This document shows positions 4,219 to 6,755 of a stretch of DNA of 6,755 bases, piece by piece. The translations under genes and the position numbers were made by a program. The notes below the pieces were generated by a model, which worked only from the letters and a program-made list of their open reading frames with translations, had not been told where the DNA came from and ran no database searches. Position 1 is the first letter of the stretch. Each line of letters starts with the position of its first letter. This DNA comes from Desulfatirhabdium butyrativorans (GTDB lineage: Bacteria; Desulfobacterota; Desulfobacteria; Desulfobacterales; DYRK01): contig DYRK01000118.1 in the NCBI GenBank assembly GCA_020718785.1, positions 6,231 through 12,985 on the forward strand, written 5' to 3'.

Positions 4219-6462
4219 ATGGTAAAAACCGCAATGTCTTTTTTCTCGGTCTTTATTTTTACAGTCATCAGCGTCAGCCCGGCTTTTTCTCAGAGCAGTC
4301 CCGGGCTGAAAGATTCCGAGGCAGCACTTGAAGAGGAATTCAAATGGCTCCGGGCAGAGGCGGAAGCCACCCTGTCTATTGCAACGAGAACCGAAATGAC
4401 CGAGGAAACCGCGCCCTCGATTGTGTCGGTGATTACCGGCGAACAGATACGGAACATGGGCGCAAGAACGATTGTTGACGTATTGAAAACCTTGCCGGGA
4501 TTCGATCTGACCCATTATGCGGTTCTGCCCACGCATAAAATATCGGTACGCGGAATGAGTTCGACCAATTCCAATGAAAAGGTCAGGATCATGATAAACG
4601 GACACTGTATGAAAGATTTCTATTGGGAAGTGTTCGGACCGCATTTCGACGCTCTGCCGCTTGCCAATATCAGAAAAATCGAAATCATCCGGGGACCCGG
4701 TTCCGCGCTCTACGGAACAGATGCTTTTCTGGGAGTGATCAATATCATTACCGAACAGGGCGGAGACAGACCTTCGGAAGTGTCTGTGGAAAGCGGAACC
4801 TGCAACACACTGAAGCCTTACGGCGAATTGTCTTACAGAAAGAAGGACTTCAAAGCCTATCTCTACGCAGATTATTACAGCACAGACGGATATGATGGAA
4901 ATGTAGAAGCAGATTATGCAACAAGATTTTTCGGGCAGGACTACAGCGCTGCCCCGGGAAAACTGAACAGCAAAGACAGACATTACGCGTTTCAGGCAGA
5001 TATCCGTTACAAAGACCTTTATTTTTCAGGATTTTTCAGCAGGTCGGACACGGACTATCCCGCGGGATTCTACTACGCATTGGCAGATGAAAATGATGTA
5101 AAAACATGGTACGGCTACGCTGAGACAGGGTACCGCCTCCCGGTCGGCGACACGGGACATCTGGGAATAAAAGTCTATCATGACCGTGCCGACGTAAACA
5201 CGACGATAGAAATATTATCGGAACAGACCGCACAGATGCCGGGCATGTATGAGGGCTTTCCCGCGGATGAAGGAGTTTATGAGGGAGTCAGGAGCTGTCA
5301 TGCGATATCAGGTGCGGAACTTACGGCTGACAGCAGCATCTGTTCCGGCATACAGCTTGCAGGCGGAATGTCTTACGAGTATATCAGGCATTACGGCATA
5401 AAACATTATGCGAACTATAATCTCACGGGACAGCCCGTTGAACTCGGAGGAATACGCTATGAGGCTTTTCCGCCTTTTCAATATTTTTCCGGGGGAATAA
5501 CTGATCTGTCTGAGAAAGGAATCTGGATTACAGATAAAGACCGGGAGATTGCCGCGTTTTACACAGAAGGCATTTTCGATCTGAAGCAGCTCTTCTCTTT
5601 GAACAAAGGAGTCGAAAATCTGTCTGTGACTCTGGGCGGGAGATATGACCGTTATGACGATATCGGGTCTTCAACGAATCCCAGCCTCGGAATTGTCTAT
5701 GCGCCGACAAAGAAATTCTGGTTCAAAGCCCTTTACGGAGAGGCATTCCGTGCGCCCGATTTTTCGGAAATCTATCTTGAAAACTATAGCGATCAGGAGA
5801 AGGCGCCGAGCCTGAAGCCGGAAAAAATCGCCACAACGGAATGTCTTATCGGATATCACTTCACCCCGGATATCAGCGCCAGCCTGACCGGTTTTCATGT
5901 CAGAGGCAGCGATCTGATCGCGTATCGCGCTTCGGGAATAACCGCGCTCCTTACAAACATAGGAAAAATGAAGTCTTACGGTGCGGAAGCCGAGTTGAAA
6001 GCATCCTTCGGCAAATTTCAGTATGCTTACCTTAATTTCACATGGCAGAAGGTAAAAGATACGACACATGCAGAGATTGAAGGAACAACCGAACGGCAGG
6101 AAGATTTCAATCCCGGAGGCATTCCTGAATTCTACGGAAATATCGGCATGAATTACGACTTTTTCAACGAGCATGTCATTGCCGGTCTTTCTCTGAATTA
6201 TACGGGGGAAAGAAAGCGGAGTGAGAAAAAATCATTGAAAGGCGAGAATTTGGTACAGACGGATCAGAGGGATCCGGTAAAGGAGTTATATCTGTTCAAC
6301 GCATCGCTCACATTCAGGAATTTTTTCAAAGGGATGGAAATACAGATCAGCGGATTCAATCTGTTCAATGCAGACCACAGAAGTCCTGCGCCGCGCAGTC
6401 TGGCAAATGATATGCCGGAGGCGGGCAGAACATTTACAGGCAGAATTTCATATTCGTTCTGA
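4219..6462 (+). CDS. TonB-dependent outer-membrane receptor
   Basis: This 747-residue protein would import a scarce ligand across the outer membrane using TonB-ExbBD energy; the ligand cannot be told from sequence. It has a Sec signal peptide (about 1-24, cleavage near PAFS-Q), a charged helical linker (31-50, EAALEEEFKWLRAEAE), and a TonB-box-like segment around 50-58 (ATLSIATRTE). The plug domain (about 59-180) includes V110-R-G-M, the VRIMINGH segment, and the conserved IEIIRGPGSALYGTDAFLGVINIIT. The beta-barrel (about 188-747) includes the AFRAPDFSEIYLEN...LKPEK motif (509-535), the GFNLFN motif near 712-717, and a terminal aromatic residue (YSF). Cysteines C360 and C375 could form a disulfide in a barrel loop. 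Length is normal. ATG 4219 is preceded by AAAAGGAG (4205-4212). A second, closely related receptor follows, so this is the first member of at least a tandem pair. Confidence 0.94.
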   Translation: MVKTAMSFFSVFIFTVISVSPAFSQSSPGLKDSEAALEEEFKWLRAEAEATLSIATRTEMTEETAPSIVSVITGEQIRNMGARTIVDVLKTLPGFDLTHYAVLPTHKISVRGMSSTNSNEKVRIMINGHCMKDFYWEVFGPHFDALPLANIRKIEIIRGPGSALYGTDAFLGVINIITEQGGDRPSEVSVESGTCNTLKPYGELSYRKKDFKAYLYADYYSTDGYDGNVEADYATRFFGQDYSAAPGKLNSKDRHYAFQADIRYKDLYFSGFFSRSDTDYPAGFYYALADENDVKTWYGYAETGYRLPVGDTGHLGIKVYHDRADVNTTIEILSEQTAQMPGMYEGFPADEGVYEGVRSCHAISGAELTADSSICSGIQLAGGMSYEYIRHYGIKHYANYNLTGQPVELGGIRYEAFPPFQYFSGGITDLSEKGIWITDKDREIAAFYTEGIFDLKQLFSLNKGVENLSVTLGGRYDRYDDIGSSTNPSLGIVYAPTKKFWFKALYGEAFRAPDFSEIYLENYSDQEKAPSLKPEKIATTECLIGYHFTPDISASLTGFHVRGSDLIAYRASGITALLTNIGKMKSYGAEAELKASFGKFQYAYLNFTWQKVKDTTHAEIEGTTERQEDFNPGGIPEFYGNIGMNYDFFNEHVIAGLSLNYTGERKRSEKKSLKGENLVQTDQRDPVKELYLFNASLTFRNFFKGMEIQISGFNLFNADHRSPAPRSLANDMPEAGRTFTGRISYSF

Positions 6463-6466
6463 CCGG

Positions 6467-6506
6467 ATCCGGAGGAGTGCAAAAATTGTATTTTTGCACT
6501 CCGGAT
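6467..6506. terminator. Long hairpin between the two receptor genes
   Basis: GGAGTGCAAAAA (6474-6485) and TTTTTGCACTCC (6491-6502) form a perfect 12-bp stem with loop TTGTA. ATCC (6467-6470) and GGAT (6503-6506) extend it past a 3-base bulge. It begins four bases after the receptor stop. No T-run follows the stem, so complete termination is doubtful; partial termination or protection of the upstream mRNA is equally possible. It lies 34 bases before the next start codon. Confidence 0.55.
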
Positions 6507-6540
6507 TCTGAATGTCCGGCAAAACTGAAAGGAGATTACA

Positions 6541-6755
6541 ATGGTAAAAATTGCAATGTCTTTAATGTCTTTTTTCTCGGTCTTTATTTTTACAGTCATC
6601 ACTGTCAGCCCGGCTTTTTCTCAGAATAACATCAGACTGAAAGATTCCGAGGCAGCACTTGAAGAGGAATTCAAATGGCTCCGGGCAGAGGCGGAAGCCA
6701 CCCTGTCTATTGCAACGAGAACCGAAATGACCGAGGAAACCGCGCCCTCGATTGT
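6541..6755 (+). CDS. Second TonB-dependent receptor, 5' part only (cut by the window end)
   Basis: Seventy-one codons plus two bases are visible. The frame is open to the window edge, with AAAGGAG (6528-6534) six bases before ATG. The signal peptide and linker are nearly those of the first receptor: MVKIAMSLMSFFSVFIFTVITVSPAFSQ-type leader, then a short variable patch (NNIR against SSPG), then an identical stretch through the TonB-box-like segment to the start of the plug. Bases 6637-6755 are identical to 4306-4424. The leader is three residues longer because of a 9-base tandem repeat (ATGTCTTTA then ATGTCTTTT at 6556-6573). Whether the barrel, and so the ligand, differs cannot be seen here. 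Confidence 0.9.
   Translation, partial: MVKIAMSLMSFFSVFIFTVITVSPAFSQNNIRLKDSEAALEEEFKWLRAEAEATLSIATRTEMTEETAPSI

Noticed and set aside
4015..4983. A 322-codon - strand open frame across the MITE, the promoter region and the receptor start
   Set aside because: It runs antisense to the signal peptide and plug domain of a clear TonB receptor and crosses a mobile element; the translation is low in recognisable features.

Overview
The window looks like chromosomal DNA from a Gram-negative, probably anaerobic deltaproteobacterium-type organism (Desulfobacterota, perhaps Desulfobacterales). This assignment is an inference. It rests on the outer-membrane TonB-dependent receptors, the style of the M48 lipoprotein (a cysteine followed by INPVTG...LMLVSE), strong AAGGAG ribosome binding sites, and many short palindromic repeats between genes. 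All intact genes are on the + strand.

Layout. Positions 1-463 hold no convincing complete gene: a terminator-like hairpin near 164-201, a very strong Shine-Dalgarno followed by a four-codon mini-ORF (291-305), and a leader hairpin. Next come a PLP-dependent trans-sulfuration enzyme (464-1618), a Tat/lipobox M48 metalloprotease with C-terminal TPR repeats (1663-3006), and a 145-residue protein I do not recognise (3178-3615). Each of the gaps around these genes contains perfect or near-perfect palindromes of REP type, some with a GTAG-like foot.

Positions 3616-4125 are a small graveyard of mobile DNA. A REPIN-like pair of inverted repeats (3624-3696) abuts the decayed 3' part of a DUF3368 (PIN-domain, VapC-like toxin) gene. 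That remnant is split by a 97-bp MITE-like palindromic element (3958-4054) flanked by a TA duplication. Removing the element and one TA on paper rejoins the reading frame exactly and restores a typical DUF3368 C-terminus. This remnant has no start codon and is easily missed.

After a possible extended -10 promoter (4145-4153) lies a complete TonB-dependent receptor (4219-6462), a long hairpin, and the start of a second receptor (6541 to the window end). The second receptor's first 71 codons are almost the same as those of the first, with 119 identical consecutive bases. This is a tandem receptor duplication that continues beyond the window.

How the genes work together: the trans-sulfuration enzyme serves sulfur amino-acid metabolism in the cytoplasm, the M48 lipoprotein probably serves envelope protein quality control, and the receptors import an unidentified ligand. 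The M48 protease and the receptors could meet biologically, because BepA-type proteases act on outer-membrane barrel assembly, but nothing in the sequence ties these particular genes into one pathway. No complete new system is evident. The most informative items are the MITE-split toxin remnant and the tandem receptors.
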